A stretch of 64,000 nucleotides of DNA from Calothrix sp. FI2-JRJ7. GTDB lineage: Bacteria; Cyanobacteriota; Cyanobacteriia; Cyanobacteriales; Nostocaceae. Location: assembly GCA_019359675.1 (NCBI GenBank), contig JAHHGX010000085.1, forward strand, positions 62,001 to 126,000, given 5' to 3'. The notes under the pieces are model-generated. The model ran no database searches, was not told where the DNA came from, and saw only the letters and a list, made by a program, of their open reading frames with translations. A program made the translations under genes and the position numbers. Positions 27,862 through 37,274 of this stretch are shown here, piece by piece; the stretch's first letter is position 1, and every line of letters begins with the position of its first letter.

Positions 27862-28590
27862 ATGGGAACGGAACAAAAATACTATAACCGTAACCCTAGA
27901 CCCAATATCCCAACCCGCATATTTATATTTTTAGGAATATTATTAACCACTTGGCTGCTAGTTCTAATTAACTCGCAGTTTATTGTTGTTGGGCAAACAC
28001 CTTCAACACTTACACATCCTCTACCGTCAACACTCATGCGTTGGCAAGACGTGAGAAACAGTGGTGATTATTTTGATGCAGTGAAACCAACAGAAGTAGG
28101 ATACTTAGTCTGGTCAAATTTTCCTGTTAAAGTTTATATCGAAACGCCAAAAAATCTTAATAAGAATCAAGCAGATACATGGGTAAAAACTGTATCATCG
28201 ACTGTTCAAGAATGGAATGCTTATTTACCATTACAGATAGTTGAGCAATCAGAGTCAGCCGATATTACAATTTTAAGAAAGGCGCCTCCACTTCAAGGAA
28301 ACCCACCGCGTGCGCGTTCAGCACAAACAACATATAATTTGTATACAAAAAATAATATTTTATACCATAGATTTAGTATTTTATTGAGTCCGAGTCAAAT
28401 GGGTAAATACCTTACTGCTGCCGCACGGCACGAACTTGGGCACGCATTAGGTATTTGGGGACATAGCCCACTACAAAGCGACGCTTTATACTTTTCACAG
28501 GTACGTAACCCACCATTAATTTCAGCTAGAGATGTGAACACCCTAAAAAAGGTATATGAACAACCAACTAAATTAGGATGGCAAAAATAA
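27862..28590 (+). CDS. Predicted membrane-anchored zinc metallopeptidase (M10-like)
   Basis: The 242-residue protein has one N-terminal membrane anchor (IFIFLGILLTTWLLVLI, about 18-35) and an extracytoplasmic domain. The zinc site is HELGHALGIWGHS (about 196-208), the metzincin HExxHxxGxxH form with the catalytic Glu. The upstream part (VKVYIETPKN ... WVKTVSSTVQEWNAYLPLQIVE) is like matrixin-type proteases. It follows secG by 30 bases with AGGGAGGA upstream. Substrate is unknown. Confidence 0.8.
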   Translation: MGTEQKYYNRNPRPNIPTRIFIFLGILLTTWLLVLINSQFIVVGQTPSTLTHPLPSTLMRWQDVRNSGDYFDAVKPTEVGYLVWSNFPVKVYIETPKNLNKNQADTWVKTVSSTVQEWNAYLPLQIVEQSESADITILRKAPPLQGNPPRARSAQTTYNLYTKNNILYHRFSILLSPSQMGKYLTAAARHELGHALGIWGHSPLQSDALYFSQVRNPPLISARDVNTLKKVYEQPTKLGWQK

Positions 28591-28610
28591 TTCATTCTTG
28601 TAGATAAATT

Positions 28611-28676
28611 CTTGTGGAGCGGGCATCCCGAACCGCCTGTATAGATGTGTAAGGACGGGCAAGGATGCCCATCCCA
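28611..28676. repeat. CTTGTGG...GGGCATCC hairpin repeat
   Basis: CTTGTGGAGCGGGCATCCC is followed about 40 bases later by GGGCAAGGATGCCCATCCC, partly self-complementary. It belongs to the family at 17532 and 25513 and sits between two convergent genes, so may act as a two-way terminator. Confidence 0.55.
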
Positions 28677-28690
28677 AAAGATAGTTAATT

Positions 28691-29185
28691 TTACCATCCC
28701 CAACTGCCGGGAATTCCTTTAAATGGCCCAACGATATCTTTGGTTATCCAACCACCATAAAAATTTCCTGGTTGCGGCGCCACTTTTTCACCATCTACAT
28801 AACATGCATCCATTGGATGTGCATAAAACGCCACATAATCTTTCATAGATTCAAATTGAGGTGTGGGGTTAGGATAGAACCAAGCAACGTTTTGCAATTC
28901 TTTATCACCTACGCGCAGTGTGTAATATCCTGCTGCCCCTTTCCACTCGCAAAAACTAGATTGAGGCATTTTTATGAGATATTCCATTTTAATATCGGCA
29001 GGTGGAATATAGTAAACTGGAGGATGACTTGTTTCTAATACTCGCTTTGCACTGTGGGTATCAGCGATTGTTTCAGCATTAAAAATAATCTGAATGTGCT
29101 TGCTGACATCTTCCAAACGTGGTGGACGTGGATAGTCCCATACTGACTCTTGTCCAGGTTGAGGTTCAATGCGTTGCGGTCTCAT
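28691..29185 (-). CDS. DUF427 domain-containing protein
   Basis: The 164-residue protein carries the DUF427 fold (about 35-150) with the family motif VAWFYPNPTPQFESMKDYVAFYAHPMDACYVDGEKV. The end FYGGWITKDIVGPFKGIPGSWGW is also typical. The biochemical role of DUF427 is not established. It is a stand-alone gene convergent with the metallopeptidase. Confidence 0.88.
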   Translation of the reverse strand: MRPQRIEPQPGQESVWDYPRPPRLEDVSKHIQIIFNAETIADTHSAKRVLETSHPPVYYIPPADIKMEYLIKMPQSSFCEWKGAAGYYTLRVGDKELQNVAWFYPNPTPQFESMKDYVAFYAHPMDACYVDGEKVAPQPGNFYGGWITKDIVGPFKGIPGSWGW

Positions 29186-29270
29186 AAAGCTATAACCATA
29201 GGTATAATTACTCTAATCTTATATTAACAACTAAGCTTTATTACCAATAGATATTGACCAATAGATATAT

Positions 29271-29300
29271 TGTAGAGACGTTACATGTAACGTCTCTACA
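29271..29300. repeat. Perfect 30-bp palindrome, GTAGAGAC family
   Basis: TGTAGAGACGTTACA is followed by its exact complement. It lies 4 bases beyond the stop codon of the minus-strand methyltransferase, where the hairpin could terminate transcription or protect the mRNA end. Confidence 0.9.
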
Positions 29301-29303
29301 TTA

Positions 29304-30140
29304 TTATATTTTTGCTGCTGTAACAAAAAATATTGATGCATCACACCAGGCGCCTTTTTCAGTAACTGGTAACGCTTGGACTTCTTTTATATATTCTGCA
29401 AAACATTCTTGCAGTTTTTCGGGTGCCAGTTGTTGAACTTGGTAGCCAAATACATTTTTAGCGTTAACTTCCCATATTTGTTCTGCACTGTCTACATTAG
29501 GTGTGAAATACCAGCCAAACTGATCTTGTTGAATTATAATATTTTTATTTTCAAAACCTGCTGCTGACAATAATTGCTGGCATTTTTGCGATGTACCTAG
29601 CGGTGCATTTGGATTAGTCACAATAATACCATATCTAGCTGCGACTTCTCGAAATAAAACACTTGTTGTAAATGCGTTTTCTGTCCAAGCGTTAAATACA
29701 AGTTTTCCACCTGGTTTGAGAAAACTATGCCATTTATATAAAGCTTTTTGGATATCAGTTAGATAACAAATTGCTAGAGAGCATAATATTACATCAAAAC
29801 TGTTTTGCTCAAAGTCTATTAATTCGGCATCAGCTTCGATAAATTCTACATTTTGTAAACCAGAAACAGCTAGTTTTTCTCTAGCGTTACTTAGCATCCC
29901 CGCAGAAATATCTATACCAATTACTTTGGATTGGGCGCCTACTTTTTCTGCTGCTGCTAATGCTACTATTCCTGTACCTGTGGCAACGTCTAATATTTTG
30001 CGCGCGCTTTGCAGGTTTGCCACTTCTATTAATCGCTGGGCAATTGGTATATAAAATCTACCGTTGTCATAATTGGTACGAGAATTAAAGTCAGCGAGTA
30101 GTTGCTGTTTGTATTCTTTTATTTGTTCTAGTTTTGACAT
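29304..30140 (-). CDS. Class I SAM-dependent methyltransferase
   Basis: The 278-residue protein has a standard Rossmann methyltransferase core. Motif I is ILDVATGTGIVALAAAE (about 48-64), motif II VIGIDIS, then FDVILCSLAICYLTDIQKAL and LKPGGKLVFNAW. It resembles the UbiE-like group, but the substrate cannot be read from sequence. A GTAGAGAC palindrome lies just after it. Confidence 0.85.
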   Translation of the reverse strand: MSKLEQIKEYKQQLLADFNSRTNYDNGRFYIPIAQRLIEVANLQSARKILDVATGTGIVALAAAEKVGAQSKVIGIDISAGMLSNAREKLAVSGLQNVEFIEADAELIDFEQNSFDVILCSLAICYLTDIQKALYKWHSFLKPGGKLVFNAWTENAFTTSVLFREVAARYGIIVTNPNAPLGTSQKCQQLLSAAGFENKNIIIQQDQFGWYFTPNVDSAEQIWEVNAKNVFGYQVQQLAPEKLQECFAEYIKEVQALPVTEKGAWCDASIFFVTAAKI

Positions 30141-30237
30141 GGATATGCTTCAAAATTTCTCTATGTTAGAGTAGTAATTATTTTTTTACCATAGAAGCGC
30201 AGAGGAGCCACTGCGTTGCAGGGGTTCCCCAAACTAT

Positions 30238-30501
30238 ATGGAAGAAAATAAATCTAACAAGTTGCCTAAGTTTAATTCTACAGAAGAACTGGTAGATTTT
30301 TTTGATACTCATGACATGGGCGAGTATGAGGAAGATATGCCAGAAGTACATTTCGATGTTAATATCAAGCACAACCACTATTTGATTTCAGTTGATAAAT
30401 ATTTGATGAACAAGCTATTAGAGATTGCCTCTGAGCAGCAGGTCTCAGTTGATATGCTTGTAGACTCGTGGTTGAAAGAGAAGGTTTTGAAAGTAAGTTG
30501 A
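30238..30501 (+). CDS. CopG-type antitoxin (orphan)
   Basis: The 87-residue protein matches the CopG antitoxin family paired with BrnT-like toxins: FNSTEELVDFFDTHDMGEYEEDMPEVHFDVN at the N terminus and ISVDKYLMNKLLEIASEQQVSVDMLVDSWLKEKV as the ribbon-helix-helix end. A partner toxin gene would normally lie just upstream, but that space holds only a GAAGCGCAGAGGAGCC repeat fragment, so the antitoxin seems alone. Confidence 0.75.
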   Translation: MEENKSNKLPKFNSTEELVDFFDTHDMGEYEEDMPEVHFDVNIKHNHYLISVDKYLMNKLLEIASEQQVSVDMLVDSWLKEKVLKVS

Positions 30502-30653
30502 TGTCGCAAACGCATTCCTACATAAATGTCCCAGGTAATGGATAATCTAATGGGAACAAATTGTTCCCAAATGAAATTTAAGTTTTAAAATTGTTGTTTT
30601 TATTAGTAATGCTTGGAGCAATAAAATATTATCCGTATAGACATTAAATACAC

Positions 30654-30681
30654 GTAGAGACGAAACATGTTTCATCTCTAC
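30654..30681. repeat. GTAGAGAC-family palindrome (one mismatch)
   Basis: GTAGAGACGAAACA pairs with TGTTTCATCTCTAC apart from one position. It lies 24 bases beyond the 3' end of the minus-strand PPK2 gene. Confidence 0.8.
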
Positions 30682-30705
30682 AAGGTTTTAGAAGTTCAAA
30701 CTTAA

Positions 30706-31656
30706 TCAATCAATCACAATACTTTCTAGACCTACTTCTGCTGGAGGGAATTGGGGGTTCATTGATTCAAGTGTATCAGCGATAGTACGGGCAACTACTA
30801 AGTTGCGATACCACTTTTTGTTTGCTGGCACTACATACCACGGAGCATAAGCTGTTGAGCAATTATTAATTGCATCCTCAAACGCTGTTTGGTAATCATC
30901 CCAATATTTACGCTCTTTTATATCATTGCTCGAAAATTTCCAATGCTTAGTTGGGTCTTCCAACCGACTTTCTAGGCGCCGTTTTTGTTCATCTTTGGAA
31001 ATGTGGAGAAAAAACTTAATTACTCTAATGTTATTGAGAGTGAGCATATGCTCGAACTCATTAATTAAGTGATAGCGCTCTTGCCAAACTTCTTTGGGTA
31101 CTAACTCTTTCACCCGCACTACTAGTACATCTTCATAGTGGGAGCGGTTGAAAATAGAAATCATACCCCGCTGTGGCGCCCGTTGATGATAACGCCACAA
31201 AAAATCATGACTTGACTCGTCTTCACTAGGCTTTTTGAAAGACCACACCTGGCAACCTTGAGGATTAAGTCCGCCAAAAACGTGTTTGATTGTACCATCT
31301 TTGCCACCTGTGTCCATTGCTTGCAGCACAATCAGTAAACTACGCTGATGTTCTGCATACAAACGTTCTTGTAAATTTTGAATGCGCTGACGTTGGTATT
31401 CAAGTTCCTCTTCAACATGCTTCTTTTTTTCGTAACCCTCACACTCGTTTGGGTCAAGAGCAGCTAAAATAATTGGGTGTTCTGGTCGAACTCGATAGCG
31501 GGGATAATCTGGCTTTGGTGGCAACTTGTCTACTACAGTTTTCTCTGGTTGCATTTCTGAAGCTACATCGGTTGTTGCTTTTGTTACCGCTTGTTTAACT
31601 TCAGATGTATTAGAGGTCGTAGTCGGAATATTTGGTAGATTGCTTTGCATACCCAT
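30706..31656 (-). CDS. Polyphosphate kinase 2 family protein
   Basis: PPK2 enzymes transfer phosphate between polyphosphate and nucleotides. The 316-residue protein has the Walker A-like VLQAMDTGGKDGTIKHVFGG (about 110-129), the Asp/Arg-bearing FNRSHYEDVLVVRV (about 170-183) and the lid region FFLHISKDEQKRRLESRLEDPTKHWKFSSND. This is the single-domain PPK2 type; whether it prefers AMP, ADP or GDP is not decided. The first ~55 residues are low-complexity. The gene lies alone on the minus strand. Confidence 0.92.
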   Translation of the reverse strand: MGMQSNLPNIPTTTSNTSEVKQAVTKATTDVASEMQPEKTVVDKLPPKPDYPRYRVRPEHPIILAALDPNECEGYEKKKHVEEELEYQRQRIQNLQERLYAEHQRSLLIVLQAMDTGGKDGTIKHVFGGLNPQGCQVWSFKKPSEDESSHDFLWRYHQRAPQRGMISIFNRSHYEDVLVVRVKELVPKEVWQERYHLINEFEHMLTLNNIRVIKFFLHISKDEQKRRLESRLEDPTKHWKFSSNDIKERKYWDDYQTAFEDAINNCSTAYAPWYVVPANKKWYRNLVVARTIADTLESMNPQFPPAEVGLESIVID

Positions 31657-31782
31657 AAGAGTTTTGTTAGTGGAGGCTTTTATTGTTTATTACCCTAAGA
31701 GAGATGGATGAACATTGCCTCTGCCTAGAGCATATTTACGCACGTTTTGAAACAATTTGTAATCATTTATAATACAGGCTTA

Positions 31783-31947
31783 TTCGTCGCAACAGTATGC
31801 AGGAATATCTGGTATGGCGGGTTATGGATGAAGTTTTGATTCGTTTGTTTTGCAAAAAGGTGCCTAGGAAAGACTCAGGACATGCTTGGTTACGGCAAAC
31901 CCTGGTAGATATCGTAAACGCAGGTATGGTAGGGCGGATATCGTAAG
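31783..31947 (+). pseudogene. Uma2-family endonuclease remnant
   Basis: A short frame without a credible start encodes IRRNSMQEYLVWRVMDEVLIRLFCKKV and ends at a TAA near 31947. IRRN-QEYLVWRVMD matches the core motif of Uma2 (DUF820) proteins. Only this strip survives and its end runs into tandem TATCGTAAG-GCGGG repeats (about 31913-31970). The remainder of 31657-32058 shows no gene. Confidence 0.55.
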
Positions 31948-32058
31948 AGCGGGTATCGTAAGGGCGGGTTAACCCAAAATCAATCTTGACTACGATATAG
32001 TAAACCCGCCCCTCTTTTGTGCAGGCACATGCGCTTATGTCAAGCTACAATCGTAGAT

Positions 32059-32646
32059 ATGAAATTAATACTCGTGGCGCCTGACTACTCGCTATATACT
32101 GCGTTCCAAGAATACTTTGCTTACTTCCCTAATGTTGAAATAGTTAATAGTTACTTTGAGCAGCTAACAGAATTTGATTGCTTAGTAAGTCCTGCCAACT
32201 CGTTTGGTATGATGGACGGTGGTATGGATGCAGCAATTATCAAGTTCTTTGGTCTTTCTCTAGAAAATAGAGTACAAGAGCGAATACTTGAAGATTACCT
32301 AGGTGAACAACCAGTTGGTACATCATTTATTATTGAAACTGGACATCCAAAGCATCCTTTTTTGGCACATACTCCTACAATGCGGGTGCCAATGATTATT
32401 AAAAATACTGATGTACCATATATAGCAATGTGGGCAATGCTATTAGCAATTCGACAACATAACAAGAATTCCAATCATCCAATCAACACCGTAGTTTGTC
32501 CTGGTTTAGGAACAGGAATTGGAACAGTACCTTATTGTGAAGCAGCAAGACTGATGGCACTTGCTTACGACCATTTTATTTATCCACCAAAGGTTATTAA
32601 CTGCTTTGTTGCAGCATCTAGGCAACTACAAATTTGGGAGGGATAA
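32059..32646 (+). CDS. Macro domain-containing protein
   Basis: Macro domains bind ADP-ribose or related nucleotides. This 195-residue protein begins MKLILVAPDYSLYTAF; a 14-codon upstream extension is less likely. The ligand loops are CLVSPANSFGMMDGGMDAAI (about 41-60) and VVCPGLGTGIGTVP (about 147-160). Whether it hydrolyses ADP-ribose or is only a binder is unknown. No ADP-ribosyltransferase is nearby. Confidence 0.85.
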   Translation: MKLILVAPDYSLYTAFQEYFAYFPNVEIVNSYFEQLTEFDCLVSPANSFGMMDGGMDAAIIKFFGLSLENRVQERILEDYLGEQPVGTSFIIETGHPKHPFLAHTPTMRVPMIIKNTDVPYIAMWAMLLAIRQHNKNSNHPINTVVCPGLGTGIGTVPYCEAARLMALAYDHFIYPPKVINCFVAASRQLQIWEG

Positions 32647-32687
32647 GACGCGATATATTCCCTGCGGGACACTGCGTGAACGCGTCT

Positions 32688-34226
32688 CTACATTTGTGAA
32701 TCAACGGGAATTGTGATTGCAAATGTTGTACCTGTACCAAGATTACTTGTTACGTTTATTTCACCTTGATGTAATTCTACTGCTTGTTTAACAATCGCTA
32801 ATCCTAACCCTGTACCGGGAATATTGCCAACATTTTTGGCTCTATAGAATGATTCAAATAAGTTTTGCTGGTCTTCTGTAGAAATACCGATGCCTTTATC
32901 TTCAATTTTAAATGTTATTGCTTTATCTTGATAAGTGAGTTCAAATAAAATATCTCCTCCTTGCGGTGAGTATTTTATGGCGTTTGACAATAAATTAGTC
33001 AACATTTGTTGTAACGCTTTTTCATCTAAATTAACTTCAATTTCTTGTTCTGGCGCCAGTAAGCAAATTTGGTGTTTGGGGTTAGCGACCAATTGCATTT
33101 CGGCAACTAAGTTTTGACAAAATTGCTTCAGATTTATTGTAGTTGGATTGAATGCTTGGCTGGTAATTTCTCCTTTACTAATTACTAACACATCATCTAA
33201 TAAACCAACTACATTATTAACGGATTTTCTTATCTTTTGTAATACTTCTGCTTGTTTTTCTTGTGACCATCCGGCGCCTTGTTTTTCGAGTAAAGCAGTG
33301 TAACCCTGTATAATATTAAGAGGATTACGAAACTCGTGGCTGACCATTGAAACAAAGCGAGATTTGAGATTGTTAAGTTCTTTTTCTTGTTCTAAAGCTT
33401 TTTTAGTTTCGAGTTCGGCAATTTTACGTTCTGTAATTTCAAGGATAAAAGCAATAGTCTTTGGCTGTTCTGGTTCAATTTGTATAGAACCAATTAATAC
33501 TGGAACGCGACTGCCGTCTTTACGAATATACTCTTTTTCATACACGGTATAATCACCCGTTGCTTTGATTTGCTCAATCGCCCGTTCATCGAGTGGCAAA
33601 TACTCGCTTGGTGTTATATCAATCCAACTAATTTTGCCAGCTTCTAAGTCTTGTCGTGTATAACCAATTATTTGCAAAAAAGTATCGTTTGCTTCGTAAA
33701 TATTACCATTAAAATCTGCAATGACAATACCAACAATGCTCGATTGAACAATACGTCGAAAACGCAGTTCACTTTGACGCAACTGTGATAAAGCTTGTTC
33801 ACGTTCGATGATTTCCTGCTGTAGTTTTATATTAGTAGCACTAAGCTCTAAGGAAAGTTGACGCGAGCGTAACAGCATTTCTACACGTGCGTGTAATTCT
33901 CGCTTTTCAACTGGTTTAGTAATTAATTCGTCAATGCTTTGCCATAAGTCACGGGTAAGTAATTTTACATCAGAACACATTGTACATAGAAGAAAGGGAA
34001 GAAAAACAGGGGATTCTGCTTGTTTTCTTGCCCGTACCCATTCCCATAGATGGTTCAAAGCAACACCATCCATTATACATAGGTCAAATTTATCATCAAG
34101 CAAAGGAACTGCATGTCGTGTCAGTACAATCGCATCTCCAATTATTACCTCGTGGTAACGCTCTAACCATTCAGATAGCAGGCGCCGATTCTCTGTATGC
34201 TCTAATAAAAGTAGAATGCGACTCAT
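32688..34226 (-). CDS. Hybrid sensor histidine kinase (receiver-PAS-HisKA-HATPase)
   Basis: This 512-residue cytosolic kinase begins with a receiver-like domain (MSRILLLLEHTENRRLL ... DDKFDLCIMDG, LITKPVEKRELHARV); the usual N-terminal acidic pair is missing although a phospho-acceptor Asp remains. Then come a coiled coil, a PAS domain (about 155-275), HisKA with VSHEFRNPLN, and HATPase_c with NLLSNAIKYSP, DKGIGIS and GTGLGLAIV. It starts 41 bases after the KaiC-like gene and is probably in one transcript with it. Confidence 0.92.
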   Translation of the reverse strand: MSRILLLLEHTENRRLLSEWLERYHEVIIGDAIVLTRHAVPLLDDKFDLCIMDGVALNHLWEWVRARKQAESPVFLPFLLCTMCSDVKLLTRDLWQSIDELITKPVEKRELHARVEMLLRSRQLSLELSATNIKLQQEIIEREQALSQLRQSELRFRRIVQSSIVGIVIADFNGNIYEANDTFLQIIGYTRQDLEAGKISWIDITPSEYLPLDERAIEQIKATGDYTVYEKEYIRKDGSRVPVLIGSIQIEPEQPKTIAFILEITERKIAELETKKALEQEKELNNLKSRFVSMVSHEFRNPLNIIQGYTALLEKQGAGWSQEKQAEVLQKIRKSVNNVVGLLDDVLVISKGEITSQAFNPTTINLKQFCQNLVAEMQLVANPKHQICLLAPEQEIEVNLDEKALQQMLTNLLSNAIKYSPQGGDILFELTYQDKAITFKIEDKGIGISTEDQQNLFESFYRAKNVGNIPGTGLGLAIVKQAVELHQGEINVTSNLGTGTTFAITIPVDSQM

Positions 34227-34266
34227 ATAAGCATTTTTACCAGCTATCTGCACAAAAAATAAATAA

Positions 34267-35715
34267 TTATTTCAAATCGGACGAATCTAAAATATCGGGT
34301 ACACCTTTGAGAATACCACGTAAATTCGTAAGCGGCTTGCCAACTTTAATCCCGTAGCGGCTAATCTCAAACTCGCGCAAAGTTTTCTCAAAGTTAGTTA
34401 ACCGTTTTTTTAGTACTCCAATGACGCGTCGCATTTCCCCTTTAATTTCGACATAGCGTAAAAATAAAATATTGTCAGCTAAATAACTAATATTATTTTC
34501 CGTTACTTTAAATTCACCTGCTATGCTTTCTACTTCGTTGATTAATAATACTGCAACACCCATATTTTGTAAATACTTACATAGTGCGTGGATATGGGTA
34601 ACTAAATCATTACCCCGTAATGACAAACGATAACCAGAGATACTATCAATCATTACAATCTTTGTTTCGTGTAGCTCCACTTCATGACGAACCAAATTTG
34701 CTAGTTCATCAGGAGTATAGTGTAACGGTTCCACCTGAACAATCGAAAGTGTACCACGCTGCATCATAATGCGAACGGGAATATTAATTGATTCACATCG
34801 ATGTAATAGCGTTTCTCTCCACTCTTCAAATGTGTAAACAACCGAACGTTCACCTCGCCCTGCTGCTTCTTTCATAAACTGAAGTCCTAGCGTTGTTTTA
34901 CCTACACCACTAGGACCTGTAATTATAGTTATAGTCCCGCGCTCTAATCCACCGTGCAGTAATTCATCGATTTCTACCACCCCTGAAGAAATTGTCTCTT
35001 TAACAAACTCTTGTCGGTATTTTTCAGGAACCAAATGCTTAAAGACTTGCATTCCGGTTTGAGTCAAGCGCATTGAGTGTAAACCGTTTTGAAAGTTAGA
35101 ACCACGAAACTTGCTAACGCACAGTGTTCGTTCTTGGTTAGAGAAGCTGAGATTAATGACTCCATCGCTTATAAATTGTAAATCTTCGTCAGGCGCCTCT
35201 TCACTGCTTTCGGAAGTGAATAATACCGTGGCGCCTTGTTCGATCAGAAAACGTAGAAACGATAGTGCTTGCTTGCGAAACAAAAACGCATCACTAACGA
35301 GATAGCGTAATTGCGTCATTGAGTCAAGAAAAACACGTTGAGGTTTAAGGGTCTGTACCTGCTCAACAATTCTTTGCGTCGTCGGTTCTCGCTCTACTTC
35401 TGCTGGAGAGAATATATCATAGGTTTGTATCTCGGAAAAAAAGTTTGAAGTTGGGCTAAGGTCGAGAAAGGTGACACTATCTGTATCGAAACCTAAGTTT
35501 TGAGCATTTTCAAATATCTGTTCCGCTGGTTCCGCTAGTGTAATTAACAGCGTTCGTTCTCCTTGAGCGGCACCTGCAGTAAGAAAATGTAACCCTAATG
35601 TGGTCTTACCTGTACCTGGTCCACCACGCAATAGATAAGCGCGATTAGCAATGAAACCACCCTCTAAAACTTCATCCAAACCTACAATACTTGTAGATAG
35701 CCGATTTTCAGACAT
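34267..35715 (-). CDS. KaiC-like double-domain RecA-fold ATPase
   Basis: The 482-residue protein has two KaiC domains: P-loops GGPGTGKTT (about 32-40) and GPSGVGKTT (about 265-273), followed by YTFEEWRETLLHRC, where the EE pair marks the catalytic glutamates, and FLDSMTQLR / MIDSISGYR as Walker B strands. It is not the clock protein KaiC itself, since no kaiA/kaiB is adjacent and it is coupled to a histidine kinase. Such KaiC homologues are often signalling partners of kinases; this one's role is unknown. Confidence 0.9.
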   Translation of the reverse strand: MSENRLSTSIVGLDEVLEGGFIANRAYLLRGGPGTGKTTLGLHFLTAGAAQGERTLLITLAEPAEQIFENAQNLGFDTDSVTFLDLSPTSNFFSEIQTYDIFSPAEVEREPTTQRIVEQVQTLKPQRVFLDSMTQLRYLVSDAFLFRKQALSFLRFLIEQGATVLFTSESSEEAPDEDLQFISDGVINLSFSNQERTLCVSKFRGSNFQNGLHSMRLTQTGMQVFKHLVPEKYRQEFVKETISSGVVEIDELLHGGLERGTITIITGPSGVGKTTLGLQFMKEAAGRGERSVVYTFEEWRETLLHRCESINIPVRIMMQRGTLSIVQVEPLHYTPDELANLVRHEVELHETKIVMIDSISGYRLSLRGNDLVTHIHALCKYLQNMGVAVLLINEVESIAGEFKVTENNISYLADNILFLRYVEIKGEMRRVIGVLKKRLTNFEKTLREFEISRYGIKVGKPLTNLRGILKGVPDILDSSDLK

Positions 35716-35875
35716 TTTTTAAATTGTTCTGAGCATTTATACTTATTGCAAGTCGGAACTAGACGGTTGTTAGTTTTGACCCACATGATTCTCTCATATT
35801 TTTGGTCATATCGATACAAATAAAATCCCCCCTTATTAAGAGGGGATTAATTCTATTAAATCTTATTTATTGAAG

Positions 35876-37057
35876 CTACCCTTTTACACATACAACTTGC
35901 TTCAAAGTGGCAACTACTTCTACAAGGTCTGTTTGTTGATTCATTACTTGCTCTATTGGCTTATAGGCGCCGGGAATTTCATCTAAAACATCTTCATCTT
36001 TACGACATTCTACACCCTCAGTTTGTTTAATTAAATCATCGAGTGTATAAACGTTTTTAGCTTTGTTTCGAGATAGTAGACGCCCTGCTCCGTGGCTGCA
36101 CGAGCAAAAGCTTTCAGTACAACCTTTACCTTTAACAATGTAAGATTTTGCTCCCATTGAACCAGGAATAATACCGAAATCATCTTGTTGTGCGCGCACG
36201 GCGCCTTTACGAGTTACTATAACTTCTTCACCAAAATGCACTTCTTTTTCAGCGTAGTTGTGGTGACAATTTACTTCAAGTAAAGGTTTTGTAACTTTAC
36301 CACCCGTCAAATGCTTCTCAATAATTCGCTTAAAGCGTGCCATCATCACATCGCGGTTCATTTTGGCATATTCTTGTGCCCATTGTAAATCTCGCCAGTA
36401 AGCTTCAAATTCAGGTGTCCCAGCAATAAAGTAAGCTAAGTCAGGGTCAGGCAAATTAATAAGAGCCAATTTTGCTAAGTCTTTAGCTGTATTAATATGA
36501 CAGCTAGCTAGCTTATTACCAATATTACGTGAACCAGAATGTAGCATTAGCCAAACTTGGTTATCTGTATCAATACAAACCTCGATAAAATGATTACCAC
36601 CACCAAGCGTACCTAACTGACGCATTGCTTTAGTTTCCAAGTCTTGTACACCTGGATGCAAATCATGAAACTGGCGCCAGTGTTGCCAATTAACAACAGC
36701 TTTTTCAACGTCTTTGTTTTCGTTGAAACCTGTAGGAATAGCAGCTTCAATATCAAGACGAATCTTTTTAAGTTTACCTTCAAGCTTATTACCCTTAAAT
36801 GGCATCTTAATTGCAGCCATACCGCAACCCACATCAACGCCCACAGCAGCAGGAATTATAGCTTCCTTCGTAGCAACTACCGAGCCAACTAAGGCGCCTT
36901 TACCCAAATGAACATCAGGCATTAACGCCACATGTTTAAAAACAAACGGCAGCGAAGCCACATTTTGCGCCATCTTAGATTCATCCTTCCCTAAAGGATG
37001 ACCAGCCCAAGATAAAACAGGTGTAGGTGTAGAAAGTTCTAATTTTTCGTAAGCCAT
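35876..37057 (-). CDS. rtcB: RNA-splicing ligase RtcB
   Basis: RtcB joins 2',3'-cyclic phosphate and 5'-OH RNA ends using GTP and Mn. The 393-residue protein shows the metal-site motifs GVDVGCGMAAIK (about 72-83), GGGNHFIEV, HSGSRNIGNK (about 173-182), NCHHNYAEKE and the guanylylated histidine motif HGAGRLLSRNKAK (about 323-335). No archease or RtcA gene is adjacent. In bacteria it is usually linked to RNA repair. Confidence 0.95.
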   Translation of the reverse strand: MAYEKLELSTPTPVLSWAGHPLGKDESKMAQNVASLPFVFKHVALMPDVHLGKGALVGSVVATKEAIIPAAVGVDVGCGMAAIKMPFKGNKLEGKLKKIRLDIEAAIPTGFNENKDVEKAVVNWQHWRQFHDLHPGVQDLETKAMRQLGTLGGGNHFIEVCIDTDNQVWLMLHSGSRNIGNKLASCHINTAKDLAKLALINLPDPDLAYFIAGTPEFEAYWRDLQWAQEYAKMNRDVMMARFKRIIEKHLTGGKVTKPLLEVNCHHNYAEKEVHFGEEVIVTRKGAVRAQQDDFGIIPGSMGAKSYIVKGKGCTESFCSCSHGAGRLLSRNKAKNVYTLDDLIKQTEGVECRKDEDVLDEIPGAYKPIEQVMNQQTDLVEVVATLKQVVCVKG

Positions 37058-37274
37058 AGATTTTCAATTTTAGATATTTTTATTTTTATCTATATATTTA
37101 GCCTGCTCCCGGCAGGCTTTGTTCGTATAGCCACACCTTTTAAGGTGTTATCTTAATGTAGTACATGTAATACAAAAACGTCAACAAGCAACACAAAGCA
37201 GAATTTAGAGACATCCGTTACAATTTGTAAAAGAACTAATTGTCTACACAGCAGTGCAGGAAACCTAAAACCCT

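Noticed and set aside
31913-32010. TATCGTAAG-GCGGG tandem units as a CRISPR array
   Set aside because: The units are too short and too close together with no spacers; they look like simple repeat decay.
34267-35715. Identification as the clock protein KaiC
   Set aside because: No kaiA or kaiB is adjacent, the gene is coupled to a histidine kinase, and it is shorter than the usual ~520 residues; called KaiC-like only.
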